This document shows positions 20,364 through 28,907 of a DNA stretch of 60,160 nt, piece by piece. The stretch is from Rahnella ecdela. Its GTDB lineage: Bacteria > Pseudomonadota > Gammaproteobacteria > Enterobacterales > Enterobacteriaceae. The translations under genes and the position numbers were made by a program. How positions within the stretch are numbered: the stretch's first letter is position 1; the number at the start of each line of letters is the position of its first letter. The DNA is taken from assembly GCF_019049625.1 (NCBI RefSeq), contig NZ_JAFMOY010000107.1, positions 1-60,160 on the forward strand. The letters are read 5' to 3'. The notes under the pieces are model-generated. The model made no database searches, was not told where the DNA came from, and saw nothing but the letters and a program-made list of their open reading frames with translations.

Positions 20364-20517
20364 ATGCGCTCATCTTATTGAGCTGCGCATGATTTCGACG
20401 GGGTATTTCCCGCCAATATTACTGATGTGTAAGCATTATTTTTAAAAATGGCCTTGAGTATGAAGCGGTGACCAGCCCGTTTTTCTCCAGCCAAAAGCGG
20501 AAAAAAATAAAAGCATC

Positions 20518-21732
20518 ATGAGCAAGTCTCACCGCTTTATCGTCCTTCTTCCGGTATTTCTCAGCGCGTGCGGAACGCTATCTGACATGCATGTCGATGA
20601 AAATCCTCAGGATGTGAAACAACTCGCCTGTACCGGCGACATTAACGGCATGGTCAGTGATGTCGTGGAGAAATATCAGCGCAGGGAAAAGGCCAGCGGT
20701 CTGGCGATTGGCATCATCAGAAACGACGGTGTCGCCCGTACCTGGGGCTTCGGCTATACCAACGCGGTGAACGGCTACAAAATTGACGGCCAAACCTTGT
20801 TTGCGCTGGGATCAGTCAGCAAAGGCGTGACCGGTGAAGTGGTGGCCGGACTGGTGGAAAAAGGGCAGCTGAAGTGGGATGACAAACTGTCGGATTTGCT
20901 GCCGGAAAACATTGTGCTGAGTGACGATGCCAAAAATATCACCCTGCTGCAGCTGGCGACGCATACCTCCGGGCTGCCGCGTCAGAACATGACGAAGGAT
21001 ATGCTGGAAAGTTTCCTGAAATATCTTTATACCGGCGATAATTTCTATCATGAACTGGACAGCGATGACGTTCTCAACGACCTGTCTTCATTCAAAAAAC
21101 CGCAGGTTCTGGTGCCGCAGTATTCCAATCTGGGCTATGCCTTGCTGGGATATATTCTCAAATTAAAAACCGGCGAAGATATTCAGCAGCTGGCTTATGA
21201 CTTCATCTTCGATTCATTAAAAATGGGTAACACCAGTTTTTACGGCTCAAAACTCAAAGCGTATCCGTACCGCGCCATTGGTCACGCGGGCGATCAGCCT
21301 AAGTTTATCCGTCGCGGAGAAGTCGTACCGGACTGGTCATTCAATAAGAATATGGTGGCCGCCGCCAGTCTCTACAGCAATGTCGATGATTTATTGAAAT
21401 ACTTGCGTGCACATATTGATGATGCGCAGACGGGGGATCTCAGCGCGGCCATTCGGGTGACGGAAAAAGTGTATTATCAGCGACAAATTGAAGCGGCCAA
21501 TATTGCCTGGGTGACGGATACGAAAAGTAATCAAAAGATTACCTATCAGGTCGGGTATATCGGCGGTTATTCCAGTTATATCGGTTTCGATAAAAAACAT
21601 AAAAACGCGGTCGTCGTTTTACAGAACACTTTTAACTGGAGTAACTATATTGGTCATGATTTGTTGCTGAAAATGGCGATGGCTGATGATTATCAGGGAA
21701 AATGCAGCGGAAGAGAAAATTCCTATAAATAA
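20518..21732 (+). CDS. AmpC-like serine hydrolase lipoprotein (beta-lactamase/transpeptidase fold)
   Basis: This 404-residue protein has a lipoprotein signal peptide (LLPVFLSAC, lipobox LSAC), so it is probably anchored in the periplasm. The serine-hydrolase motifs are S-x-x-K as SVSK at residues 99-102 and Y-x-N as YSN at 202-204. HTSGLPRQN is typical of the AmpC/AmpH/EstB group. A C-terminal GYIGGYSSYIG stands where class C enzymes have the KTG-type motif. A true beta-lactamase, a D,D-peptidase of the AmpH type or an esterase all remain possible. It has its own predicted promoter and follows the adhesin terminator. The start has only a weak ribosome site, but the signal peptide begins directly at it. 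Confidence 0.8.
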   Translation: MSKSHRFIVLLPVFLSACGTLSDMHVDENPQDVKQLACTGDINGMVSDVVEKYQRREKASGLAIGIIRNDGVARTWGFGYTNAVNGYKIDGQTLFALGSVSKGVTGEVVAGLVEKGQLKWDDKLSDLLPENIVLSDDAKNITLLQLATHTSGLPRQNMTKDMLESFLKYLYTGDNFYHELDSDDVLNDLSSFKKPQVLVPQYSNLGYALLGYILKLKTGEDIQQLAYDFIFDSLKMGNTSFYGSKLKAYPYRAIGHAGDQPKFIRRGEVVPDWSFNKNMVAAASLYSNVDDLLKYLRAHIDDAQTGDLSAAIRVTEKVYYQRQIEAANIAWVTDTKSNQKITYQVGYIGGYSSYIGFDKKHKNAVVVLQNTFNWSNYIGHDLLLKMAMADDYQGKCSGRENSYK

Positions 21733-21947
21733 AGGAGAGGCATTAAGAAGGTGTCTTTTTTTGGATATAAATCATCGCGTTAATTTATTTTTATATGAAT
21801 TTTTACATAATAGAGACTTCATCTTTTCCATGTTGAATATAAAATGCTTTCACGTGATTTTATAAAAACCGATCCTGAAGATTATTGTATAACGTCTGTT
21901 ATGCAATATTATCCGTTTCGTAAACTTTAACGCTATCAAGGAACGTT

Positions 21948-22880
21948 ATGTCTCTCTCCCGCATAAAAGGATTTTACCTGTTCGGTACCATGATGATGTC
22001 AGGAATGACGTTATTTGTCAGCGCAGCTGAACTGTCCACGGCGCCTGTTACGTCATCTGAGACGGCACCGGTTGATGCTCTCGCTCCTGCACCGGTAATG
22101 ACGGCAGAAAAAACATCAGAATCGGCTCCGGCACCAGAACAGACGCCTGTGGTACCGGCAAACCAGGACGCTGAAAAAAATGTTGTGCCGCCAGAGGTCA
22201 CCGCCGAAAGTATTATAGCCGCCGGAATAGCCCCTGCACCGGCGCAGATGCTGGACAGTGAAGAGCAGAAACGCGCGTATGCCAGCGGTGTCATGCTGGC
22301 GCACTTTATCGAAGAGCAGCTCGCTAACCAGAAAAGCCTGCACATCACCCTGAACAAAAACATTCTGCTGGCGGGTATCGCTGATACGTTCGGCCATCAG
22401 GTGAAAATGAGCGATGAAGATATTCGGGCGACCATGTCCACGTTTGATGAACAGGTAAAAGTGCTGACGCAGGCGCAGAACGAGAAAAAACAGGCGGCAG
22501 ATAAAGCGTATGTCGATGCGTTTGCCAAACGTGAGGGTGTCAAAAAGACGAAGCAGGGCTTGCTGTATTTTATTGATAATAAAGGTGAAGGCGCTGCGCT
22601 GAAAGATACCGATACAGTTCAGGTGAATTATAAAGGCACGCTGGTTGACGGCACCGTGGTTGATGCGCCGAAAATTGATAATGCCAACGAAATTTTCCGC
22701 ATTGCCAATATGCCGCCGGTGCTGCGCGACAGTGTGAAACTTATCCGCAAAGGCGGTGAGATCACCGTGGTGATCCCACCGGCGACGCTGGAAAAAGCCA
22801 AAGACGCTCACGGTGAATCGCCGCTGAATACCGTCGTGATTTACACCATTTCCGTGGTTGATGTGACTCAGACGAAGTAA
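21948..22880 (+). CDS. Exported FKBP-type peptidyl-prolyl isomerase-like protein (FkpA-like, divergent)
   Basis: This 310-residue protein has a signal peptide (MMMSGMTLFVSAA, cleavage near 26). A Pro/Ala/Glu-rich linker (about 28-95) leads into an FKBP N-terminal dimerisation helix domain (about 105-190) and a C-terminal FKBP domain (about 205-305, VQVNYKGTLVDGTVV, RKGGEITVVIPP). The architecture is that of FkpA/Mip. The pocket is altered: the usual I-P-G-W is replaced by MPPVLRD, so the conserved Trp is missing, and the A-Y-G tyrosine region reads TLEKAKD. It may therefore be a chaperone without isomerase activity. AAGGA precedes the ATG. The 215-base AT-rich gap upstream holds no gene that I can see. 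Confidence 0.8.
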   Translation: MSLSRIKGFYLFGTMMMSGMTLFVSAAELSTAPVTSSETAPVDALAPAPVMTAEKTSESAPAPEQTPVVPANQDAEKNVVPPEVTAESIIAAGIAPAPAQMLDSEEQKRAYASGVMLAHFIEEQLANQKSLHITLNKNILLAGIADTFGHQVKMSDEDIRATMSTFDEQVKVLTQAQNEKKQAADKAYVDAFAKREGVKKTKQGLLYFIDNKGEGAALKDTDTVQVNYKGTLVDGTVVDAPKIDNANEIFRIANMPPVLRDSVKLIRKGGEITVVIPPATLEKAKDAHGESPLNTVVIYTISVVDVTQTK

Positions 22881-22897
22881 TATTCGTTCAATAAGCA

Positions 22898-22921
22898 ACG
22901 GGGCCAGCAGGCCCCGTTTCT
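22898..22921 (+). terminator. Rho-independent terminator after the FKBP-like gene
   Basis: ACGGGGCC-AGCA-GGCCCCGT followed by TTTCTGTTT lies between two convergent genes. The U-tract favours the plus strand. On the minus strand the tail is poor, so it may stop the opposing operon only partly. Confidence 0.8.
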
Positions 22922-22930
22922 GTTTCCGTT

Positions 22931-24175
22931 CTACTCAATTTCAGCGGCATTTTCGATAGCGGTCGCCAGCGTGTTCAGGGAATTCAACAGCTGAGCGTGG
23001 TCGGTATCACGTAGAATGATCTGACCGATGAAATCCGCATTACTTTTGATTTCATCATTCAGCGTGTCGCCCGTTTTTGCCGAAAATTTCACCTGATGCG
23101 CGCTGATCCCCAGTTCTTCCGCCAGCTTTTGCCCGTCGGGTAATGACACCAGCGTGCCGCCCTGACGGGCGCGCAGCATGCGGATACCGGCGTAATGCGT
23201 CTGACGTAACGGCTCTGACGCGACGGTGCCTTGCGCCGCCCAGTTCAGCCACAGCTGCCAGGGATTGAAGTTCTCAAAGCTCAGCATCGCCAGATCCCAG
23301 ATATGCATTCCGGCCGGTCGCATATTGGTTTCCACTGCCGCCGTCGCCCCCGGTAACAGGAAAATCTCGTTATGCCACGCGCCATTTTGCGGCGAAACCA
23401 GATGGCGCATATGTTCGCCCGCATGGCGCAACAATGATTCATCTTCCGGCGACAAACAGGCCGGAACCACCTGCTGATACTCGGCGCGGTAATGCCCTTC
23501 AGTGGTATGTTTCTCGGTGATCCACTGCTTTCCTGCGACGTAATCCCAGCTGAATTCGCTGGCACTCTCAATCAGCGTTTCTACCAGTACGCCCGCTGCG
23601 TGATAAGGCGTGAGAGAGAGCCAGACCGCCTGACAATCTTGCACACTTTCAATGACCTGACAGCCGCGGCTGTTGCCTTCTTTCGCCGGTTTGATAAAGG
23701 CTTTGCCACCGAGTTCTTTCACCCGGTTGATAAGGTCCTCCAGCGAGCTCACCTGCTGACTGGTGACGGTACGATATCCGGCAGGGTGCGAGACGGACTG
23801 CGCGTCGAGCTGGCGGAAAATCTGTTTATCCAGCCCCGCGAGAGCCTGTTGTGGTGTTGCGCCGTGCAGTGAAAAGCACTCTGCCAGCAGCGCACCCAGC
23901 GGTACGCCACGGTCAGAAAAAGGCAGGATCCCGACAGGCAAAAGGCCGCTTTTGGCCAGCGCATCGCTCACCGTACACAAGGACTGATGAAGCCGCTCAG
24001 AGTCGAATGACGCTTCCACCACCAGATCAGCAAACTCGTCGTCGGTCACCCCTTTTTTCTCGGTGATCAGCACCATTTTGGCATCGAAATTCTTTAAGGC
24101 TTCTTTACGCATTTTCTCAACGTCATAAATGCGGACGTTGTTATAACCCACCACCACAAAACACGGAGTACTCAT
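22931..24175 (-). CDS. ATP-grasp ligase, third of three in the cluster
   Basis: This 414-residue protein has the ATP-grasp architecture: an N-terminal Rossmann-like domain, the nucleotide-binding segment KAFIKPAKEGNSRGCQVI (about 175-190), VLVETLIESASEFSWDY, and the metal-binding E-x-N-x-R in VETNMRPAG near 300. Relatives ligate a carboxylate to an amine through an acyl phosphate, as in L-amino acid ligases and carbamoyl-phosphate synthase subunits. Its substrate is unknown. The start is ATG at 24175, whose ATGA overlaps the stop of the preceding gene; an in-frame ATG at 24196 is less likely. It is the last gene of the operon, and the coupling suggests it acts in the same pathway as the other two ligases. 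Confidence 0.8.
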   Translation of the reverse strand: MSTPCFVVVGYNNVRIYDVEKMRKEALKNFDAKMVLITEKKGVTDDEFADLVVEASFDSERLHQSLCTVSDALAKSGLLPVGILPFSDRGVPLGALLAECFSLHGATPQQALAGLDKQIFRQLDAQSVSHPAGYRTVTSQQVSSLEDLINRVKELGGKAFIKPAKEGNSRGCQVIESVQDCQAVWLSLTPYHAAGVLVETLIESASEFSWDYVAGKQWITEKHTTEGHYRAEYQQVVPACLSPEDESLLRHAGEHMRHLVSPQNGAWHNEIFLLPGATAAVETNMRPAGMHIWDLAMLSFENFNPWQLWLNWAAQGTVASEPLRQTHYAGIRMLRARQGGTLVSLPDGQKLAEELGISAHQVKFSAKTGDTLNDEIKSNADFIGQIILRDTDHAQLLNSLNTLATAIENAAEIE

Positions 24176-25335
24176 GATATTTCCACCACTGTGCATACAT
24201 TGAATATCGACTCAATGGTCTGAGAAATCTGCTCCTGCCCGCCGAACACCACGCCGCTCAGCGGAGAGCGATCCGGGGAGTACGAAATTGCGCCTTTGGA
24301 ACAGATGCCTGCATTGCATTGATAATGAAGTAAATTCTCACTCCAGTTTGCAGGTGAGAAGGAGAGGGTGTAATCGGAATGCAAACGGTGCGCAGGATAG
24401 ACAAACCAGCCGTAAAATACGCCATTGAGCAGCGGGACACAGACCGGTGGCATGCCGTAAATCTGATAACGCAAATCGGCATGGTATAAGTTCAGTCCGG
24501 TGCGCAGATGGAAGGTTTCAGCAACGCCGGCACCCCCCACGCGGGCCGCCGTTTCCAGAAACCAGAACTGACCGCTGGCATCTTTTATGGCTTCAAAATG
24601 GAAGCTGCCATTCTCGTAACCCAGTGCCGCCAGGGTACGGGTCACCAGTGAAACGTGCGCTGCTTCAGTGCTTACCTGAACCGAGCCCAGCGGCGTACCG
24701 CCCGAAAAACTCAGGCAGTCGCGAATGTAATGGCTGCTGACGAACGCCAGTGGTTCGCCTTTACTCAGCCAGCCGTCAAAGTGATAAATCACCCCATCGA
24801 TAAACTCTTCTACCATCATGGTTTCATAGTCTTTCAGCGCAAAAATAGCCTGTTTGATGGCGGCATAATCCCCCACCTGAATGCCGTTACTGGAGGCTTC
24901 TGCGCGCGGTTTGAGCAGGAATTTTCCTTCGCGCTGGGGGCCCTGAATAAATTCCAGCGGATGCCAGAAATCAGGCTGCGGGATCCCCTGCTGTTTGCAG
25001 CGATAACGCATGGCCCATTTGTTTCTCAGCGGTAAGATCCCAGCGGTGGTATCGCCCGGCATCACGAAGAATTCGCGGATCTTCGCGGCTTCAATAAGAT
25101 CGTACTCCGAACGGGAGATCAACCGGTCGGCATCCACCAGCAACGCGGTATAACGCTCGATCAGTTCTGAGGCAAGGAAGGTGTCGTTATTAACAATAAT
25201 CACGTTAGCGTCGTCGGGCAGGTCGCTGCTGTGGCCCGGCAGACAGAAGTAATACACCTCGTTCAGGCGGTGATCGATAATCTGATCGTAGCGAATTTTT
25301 TCAAACGGGATGCGGTGCAGGACGATGATTTTCAT
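24172..25335 (-). CDS. ATP-grasp ligase, second of three in the cluster
   Basis: This 387-residue ATP-grasp protein shows the lysine-containing segment KFLLKPRAEASSNGIQVGD, the hinge MMVEEFIDGVIYHFDGW, and the metal-site region FWFLETAARVGGAGV. The usual E-x-N-x-R appears here as E-x-A-x-R, so the asparagine that often coordinates magnesium is alanine. This variant occurs in some ATP-grasp subfamilies and need not mean inactivity. ATG at 25335 overlaps the upstream stop (ATGA), and its own stop overlaps the next start the same way. A carboxylate-amine ligase role is inferred from the fold; the substrate is unknown. Confidence 0.8.
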   Translation of the reverse strand: MKIIVLHRIPFEKIRYDQIIDHRLNEVYYFCLPGHSSDLPDDANVIIVNNDTFLASELIERYTALLVDADRLISRSEYDLIEAAKIREFFVMPGDTTAGILPLRNKWAMRYRCKQQGIPQPDFWHPLEFIQGPQREGKFLLKPRAEASSNGIQVGDYAAIKQAIFALKDYETMMVEEFIDGVIYHFDGWLSKGEPLAFVSSHYIRDCLSFSGGTPLGSVQVSTEAAHVSLVTRTLAALGYENGSFHFEAIKDASGQFWFLETAARVGGAGVAETFHLRTGLNLYHADLRYQIYGMPPVCVPLLNGVFYGWFVYPAHRLHSDYTLSFSPANWSENLLHYQCNAGICSKGAISYSPDRSPLSGVVFGGQEQISQTIESIFNVCTVVEIS

Positions 25336-26579
25336 GGCTGATACTCCGTTTTCAAATAATCGTTGGTCTGGCTGAAAAAGTCGGGCTGCTGGCTGGCGGC
25401 CATTTCGGTGATATCCCACAGCGCCATGCCGAGGAAAATCTCGCGCTCCACGCGGGGCAGGCAGTCGCCGGGTTTGTAGAGCACCTTGTCCAGCAGCACC
25501 TGCGGTTCAGTGACGTTGCGTTCAATACGTTGCAGGGTACGACCGGACTCACCGAAAAAGACCCGGAAGAACGTGGTGCGTTCGTGACGGGATTCTCGCT
25601 GAGCGGGTTTGCCGGTGATCAGCCGCAGCCAGGTTTCCAGCAGGCAGGCACCGGAGTGGATCCGGGTGCTGTCCACGATGTAAGCACCGCCAATGCGCGG
25701 ATTGATTTCGATGATTTCCCAGCGATTTCTGGCGTCGCATTTCATCTCGACGTGGTAAACGCCGGTGTGTACGCCGAGTGTCTGCATCACCTTGCCGAGA
25801 AAAACCTTACCGGCTTCGGTTTGTTCAGCATTAAGCGAGCGGGGCGGGCAGATACAGGCGCCTTCCAGCACGGACCAGGTATCCTGTACGACATCGAGTT
25901 TTTCATGGACAGCCAGCACATGGGATTGCCCGTCGCTGACGCTGACTTCAAAACTGCATTCGGTGCCGCTGATAAAGCCTTCGATGATGAAGCCGTTATC
26001 CGCTGAAAAAACGCCATCGTAATTGCTGTCAGCGGCGGCGCTGGCCCACAATGCGTCAAGCTGGGAATAGGCCGTCAGGGATTTCGCAGGAAAGGTGCCC
26101 ATTGAAGCCAGACCGGTACGTGGCTTGATAAAGTAGTTTTCCGGCGTGGTGATACTTTGATAAATATCTTCGTTCAGTAACTGGCAGGAAACCGCTGACA
26201 AACCGGCTTCCCGAAGTCTTGTGCGCATAGCAAGCTTGTCGCGTAAACGTCCGACGACGTCTTCGCTGATATCGTTAGCCCCCAGTTTCTGATTGGCGTA
26301 CGCCATTAATTCGCGGTAGCCGTCCCAGACACTGATACATCCGGCGAATACTATTCCCTGACCGTAATCTGTCAGGAACTGATCAATATCCGCATGAGTC
26401 AGATGCAGCGAATTTGTCACATGAACATAGTGTTTATCAAAAGACCACTGTGGCTTCTCAATTCTTTCTGAGGCGGAAGAAAGAATGAAACAGGTATAAC
26501 CTGATTTTTCTGCAATGTGTTTAATCGGTTCAACCATCGAAAGTAACTGATGGGATAAAATAAGAATTGCTTTTGCCAT
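25332..26579 (-). CDS. ATP-grasp ligase, first of three in the cluster
   Basis: This 415-residue protein starts at ATG 26579 (GGAG about 12 bases upstream). It has an N-terminal sugar-nucleotide-like Rossmann segment (AILILSHQLLSMVEPIKHIAEKS), the ATP-grasp core with ENYFIKPRTGLASMGTFP, the hinge IIEGFISGTECSFEVSV, and a canonical metal-site motif IIEINPRIGGAY. It resembles BacD-type L-amino acid ligases and biotin-carboxylase-like ATP-grasp enzymes. It is separated from the diiron-enzyme gene by 86 bases containing a strong hairpin, and is coupled to the next ligase by a 4-base overlap. Confidence 0.82.
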   Translation of the reverse strand: MAKAILILSHQLLSMVEPIKHIAEKSGYTCFILSSASERIEKPQWSFDKHYVHVTNSLHLTHADIDQFLTDYGQGIVFAGCISVWDGYRELMAYANQKLGANDISEDVVGRLRDKLAMRTRLREAGLSAVSCQLLNEDIYQSITTPENYFIKPRTGLASMGTFPAKSLTAYSQLDALWASAAADSNYDGVFSADNGFIIEGFISGTECSFEVSVSDGQSHVLAVHEKLDVVQDTWSVLEGACICPPRSLNAEQTEAGKVFLGKVMQTLGVHTGVYHVEMKCDARNRWEIIEINPRIGGAYIVDSTRIHSGACLLETWLRLITGKPAQRESRHERTTFFRVFFGESGRTLQRIERNVTEPQVLLDKVLYKPGDCLPRVEREIFLGMALWDITEMAASQQPDFFSQTNDYLKTEYQP

Positions 26580-26608
26580 TTCGCCTGCTCCGCCATATTG
26601 ACTCGGTT

Positions 26609-26640
26609 ATTCAGGTTGCAGAAAACCCTGCAACCTGAAT
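26609..26640 (-). promoter_or_regulatory. Perfect 13 bp intercistronic hairpin between diiron-enzyme and ligase genes
   Basis: ATTCAGGTTGCAG (26609-26621) is followed after six bases by its exact inverse (26628-26640). No T-run follows in the minus direction, so a plain terminator is unlikely. A processing or RNA-stability element, or a partial stop that sets the ratio of upstream to downstream genes, would fit its place in the only sizeable gap of the operon. Confidence 0.6.
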
Positions 26641-26665
26641 TGCATCATTACTGAGTCTTAATGAA

Positions 26666-27400
26666 TTATTCTTTAATATATTTGTTATGCATATCGACGA
26701 AGAACATTTTCAGCAGTTCCTGAATTTCCGCTAAATAACGTTTTACATCCTGAATATCTTCTTCGCTTTCGATGAGTTTGCTCAGAATATCCCACATGTC
26801 CTGCGTGTGATCTTCTACCAGGTCGGTATTAAGGTGCGCAGCCTGACCGCTGATTTTGTCTTTACCGATAGATTCTGAGAGCGCCTTAATTTGTTTTGGC
26901 GTAATTTTTTGCGTGGTGTATTCCACCAGATAGCTGTAACACACTACACCGACCGGCTTTTCATGTTCGGCGATGAAATACAGGAAGCCGCTCAGCAGAC
27001 GGGTATAGAAGCTTGGTTCGGTGTTAAAAATGGTTTCTTTGGCAATGCCTAAGCTTTCGGCATCTTGCATGAACAGGGTGTCGTGCAGCATTTCTTCATC
27101 CTGATAGGCGGCATAAAGTTGCGCGGCTTCGGCATTAGTCTGGGAGATTTTGTGCAGCGCATTACACTGTACGGTACGCATCAGACGGATACGCCAGCTG
27201 TGTTCGATCAGGGTTTGCTTATAGTAATCCTGGTTGATCTCCTTATTTTCTAGATGCTTAGCCGAAGGCACGGTATTGTTCCATTCGATAATTTTTGTAT
27301 CGAGGAAGTCATCAATTTCACGCTTAACCTGCTGGCTTTTTTCAAGATTCAGAAACGGTGCACGACGAACAATAGCGGTATCTTTAATACGGTTGCTCAT
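26666..27400 (-). CDS. Heme-oxygenase-like diiron oxygenase (iron-containing redox enzyme family)
   Basis: This all-helical protein of 244 residues resembles the HO-like diiron oxidase/oxygenase (HDO) family, whose members N-oxygenate or cleave amino-acid or fatty-acid substrates. Candidate iron ligands are E103-x2-H106 in DEEMLHD, E160 in LVEYTTQ, and H189, D193 and H198 in HLNTDLVEDH. The last group is spaced wider than the common H-x3-D-x2-H. ATG 27400 is chosen over 27424 because GGAG lies 8 bases upstream, within the end of the ferredoxin gene. Only four bases separate it from the ferredoxin stop, which suggests the ferredoxin supplies electrons. The substrate is unknown. The local DNA is more AT-rich than the backbone. 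Confidence 0.72.
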   Translation of the reverse strand: MSNRIKDTAIVRRAPFLNLEKSQQVKREIDDFLDTKIIEWNNTVPSAKHLENKEINQDYYKQTLIEHSWRIRLMRTVQCNALHKISQTNAEAAQLYAAYQDEEMLHDTLFMQDAESLGIAKETIFNTEPSFYTRLLSGFLYFIAEHEKPVGVVCYSYLVEYTTQKITPKQIKALSESIGKDKISGQAAHLNTDLVEDHTQDMWDILSKLIESEEDIQDVKRYLAEIQELLKMFFVDMHNKYIKE

Positions 27401-27404
27401 GAAC

Positions 27405-27683
27405 TTACTCCAGAAAATTTTCAATTAAGGTGACATCACCGGTTATTTTGCACTGGCAGGCCAGTCGTATATCAGGATCTTCGATTTCAAGAACTTTAAA
27501 CAGGCGTCTTTCTTTAGTGGTGATGGATGTGATGTTTTCTATGCCGGATAACACTTTCACCCGGCATAATCCACAATTACCCGTTTTACATCCAAACTTC
27601 ATATTGTCCCTGCATTCCAGAAGACTGATTACATCTCTGAATGTAAATTCCGTTTCACTTTTCGTAAACGTCACTGAGGGCAT
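27405..27683 (-). CDS. Plant-type 2Fe-2S ferredoxin
   Basis: This 92-residue ferredoxin has the cluster motif C-x4-C-x2-C in GCKTGNCGLC and a fourth cysteine in the RLACQC segment, which binds one [2Fe-2S] cluster. The start is ATG 27683, preceded by GAGGAAA; a further ATG at 27698 is in frame but has no better site. It overlaps the end of the transporter gene by 29 bases and precedes the diiron enzyme by 4 bases. The likely role is single-electron delivery to that enzyme, with a reductase supplied from elsewhere. Confidence 0.88.
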   Translation of the reverse strand: MPSVTFTKSETEFTFRDVISLLECRDNMKFGCKTGNCGLCRVKVLSGIENITSITTKERRLFKVLEIEDPDIRLACQCKITGDVTLIENFLE

Positions 27684-28803
27684 CAGCACTTTCCTCATGT
27701 ATTGTTTTAGGCGGATATTTGTATTGCCATAGCCAGATAAATAATGCGGCGATGGAAATAACCGAAAGGATTTCAGTATTTACCGAGACCGGGAAAAAAC
27801 GCATGACTAATACGGTTAATCCGGCACCTAAGCTTACCGACAATTCTTTAATCAGTAATGCATTGTCCTGTGCGGCGCAATAATCGATATAACTCAGCCC
27901 GCATTCGGCAATCGAAAGAAATGCCAGCCACACAAACGCACCTGCAAAAGTATGCACCTGAAATAATCCCGGTACGGCCAGAACAATTAATCCGGATAAT
28001 ATGATGGCCATTGATAACAACATCGCCCGCGAGCCGCTGCGCTCAATCAGCTTCATTACCGGAATTTGCAGCAGGGCGACAATCGCGCTGTTAAGAATAA
28101 TCATCACGCCGTACCAGCCTGGCAATTGTGGCCGGTGAGCGAGAATTTCCTGCGGCAGTATGGAGAAGACGGCAAATAATTTAATGCCCGTCACCACACC
28201 CGCCAGTACCCATTTAAATTTGCCGGGTTTACGCGCATTGGATTTAATCATGCTCTGTGTGGTGACTTCACCCGAAAGGCTGAACCGGCGCGCCGCAGGA
28301 AGGCAGAGCAGCAGGAGCAGACCCATAATCAGATAAAATTCGACCGGCACCCAGTGAGGGTAAAGTAATAATAATCCGGCGCATAAGCTGCCCAGATTGA
28401 GCATTATTTTATTGTTTGCCGCTCCGGCAGGGGTTTTCGCCGCATCATTCTTGACAATAAAACCCAGCACCGCCACGCCATAACTGAAAAGAATCACGGC
28501 CAGCCAGTTGAAGATGTTCATAATATTGAGCGACAGCAATATAAGGCCCAGCAAAGAGGCGAATACTGTCGCAATTAACGCGCGTTTTCCGAACAACGCC
28601 AGGGTCAGTGGGGTCAGGATCAACAGAAAACGGTACCCGAAGGCCAGCAGCGCATTGCTGGTGGCGTCCAGCCAGACATTGGCCTGCCCCAGTAAGGAAA
28701 ACAGGGCGATGGCGGAGATCATCCGCAACAACAAAAGTTGTGTATTACCTGATTTCAACAGGCTGTTTTTTAACGGTTTATCGGAATTTTTACAGCGGTT
28801 CAT
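27655..28803 (-). CDS. MFS-type transporter of the ATP-grasp cluster
   Basis: This 382-residue integral membrane protein has about 11-12 hydrophobic helices (examples: LLLLRMISAIALFSLLGQA, AVILFSYGVAVLGFIV, SLCAGLLLLYPHW, AMLLSMAIILSGLIVL). It looks like a major-facilitator permease but is not close to a transporter I can name. As first gene of the operon, facing the MocR regulator, it is a natural candidate for exporting the cluster's product or for self-protection; import of a precursor is also possible. No strong ribosome site is visible before ATG 28803. Confidence 0.7.
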   Translation of the reverse strand: MNRCKNSDKPLKNSLLKSGNTQLLLLRMISAIALFSLLGQANVWLDATSNALLAFGYRFLLILTPLTLALFGKRALIATVFASLLGLILLSLNIMNIFNWLAVILFSYGVAVLGFIVKNDAAKTPAGAANNKIMLNLGSLCAGLLLLYPHWVPVEFYLIMGLLLLLCLPAARRFSLSGEVTTQSMIKSNARKPGKFKWVLAGVVTGIKLFAVFSILPQEILAHRPQLPGWYGVMIILNSAIVALLQIPVMKLIERSGSRAMLLSMAIILSGLIVLAVPGLFQVHTFAGAFVWLAFLSIAECGLSYIDYCAAQDNALLIKELSVSLGAGLTVLVMRFFPVSVNTEILSVISIAALFIWLWQYKYPPKTIHEESADALSDVYEK

Positions 28804-28811
28804 CGGGTTAT

Positions 28812-28907
28812 CTTATGTCTGGCTAAGTCTGTGCCCGAAAACATAAGGTATTATTTCGTTACTGGTCATAGAATGCTGAACGAAACATTGGCTGTCCTTA
28901 CTGGTCA
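28812..28907. promoter_or_regulatory. Candidate MocR operator region between the divergent transporter and regulator genes
   Basis: The gap holds an exact direct repeat TTACTGGTCA at 28859-28868 and 28898-28907 (39 bases apart, about four helical turns), and an inverted pair CTTATGT / ACATAAG at 28812-28818 and 28841-28847. MocR regulators such as GabR and PdxR are known to bind spaced direct repeats near their divergent targets. The second direct-repeat copy lies just inside the assumed coding start of the regulator, so either the operator overlaps the gene or the true start is further downstream (for example GTG 28921). Confidence 0.45.
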
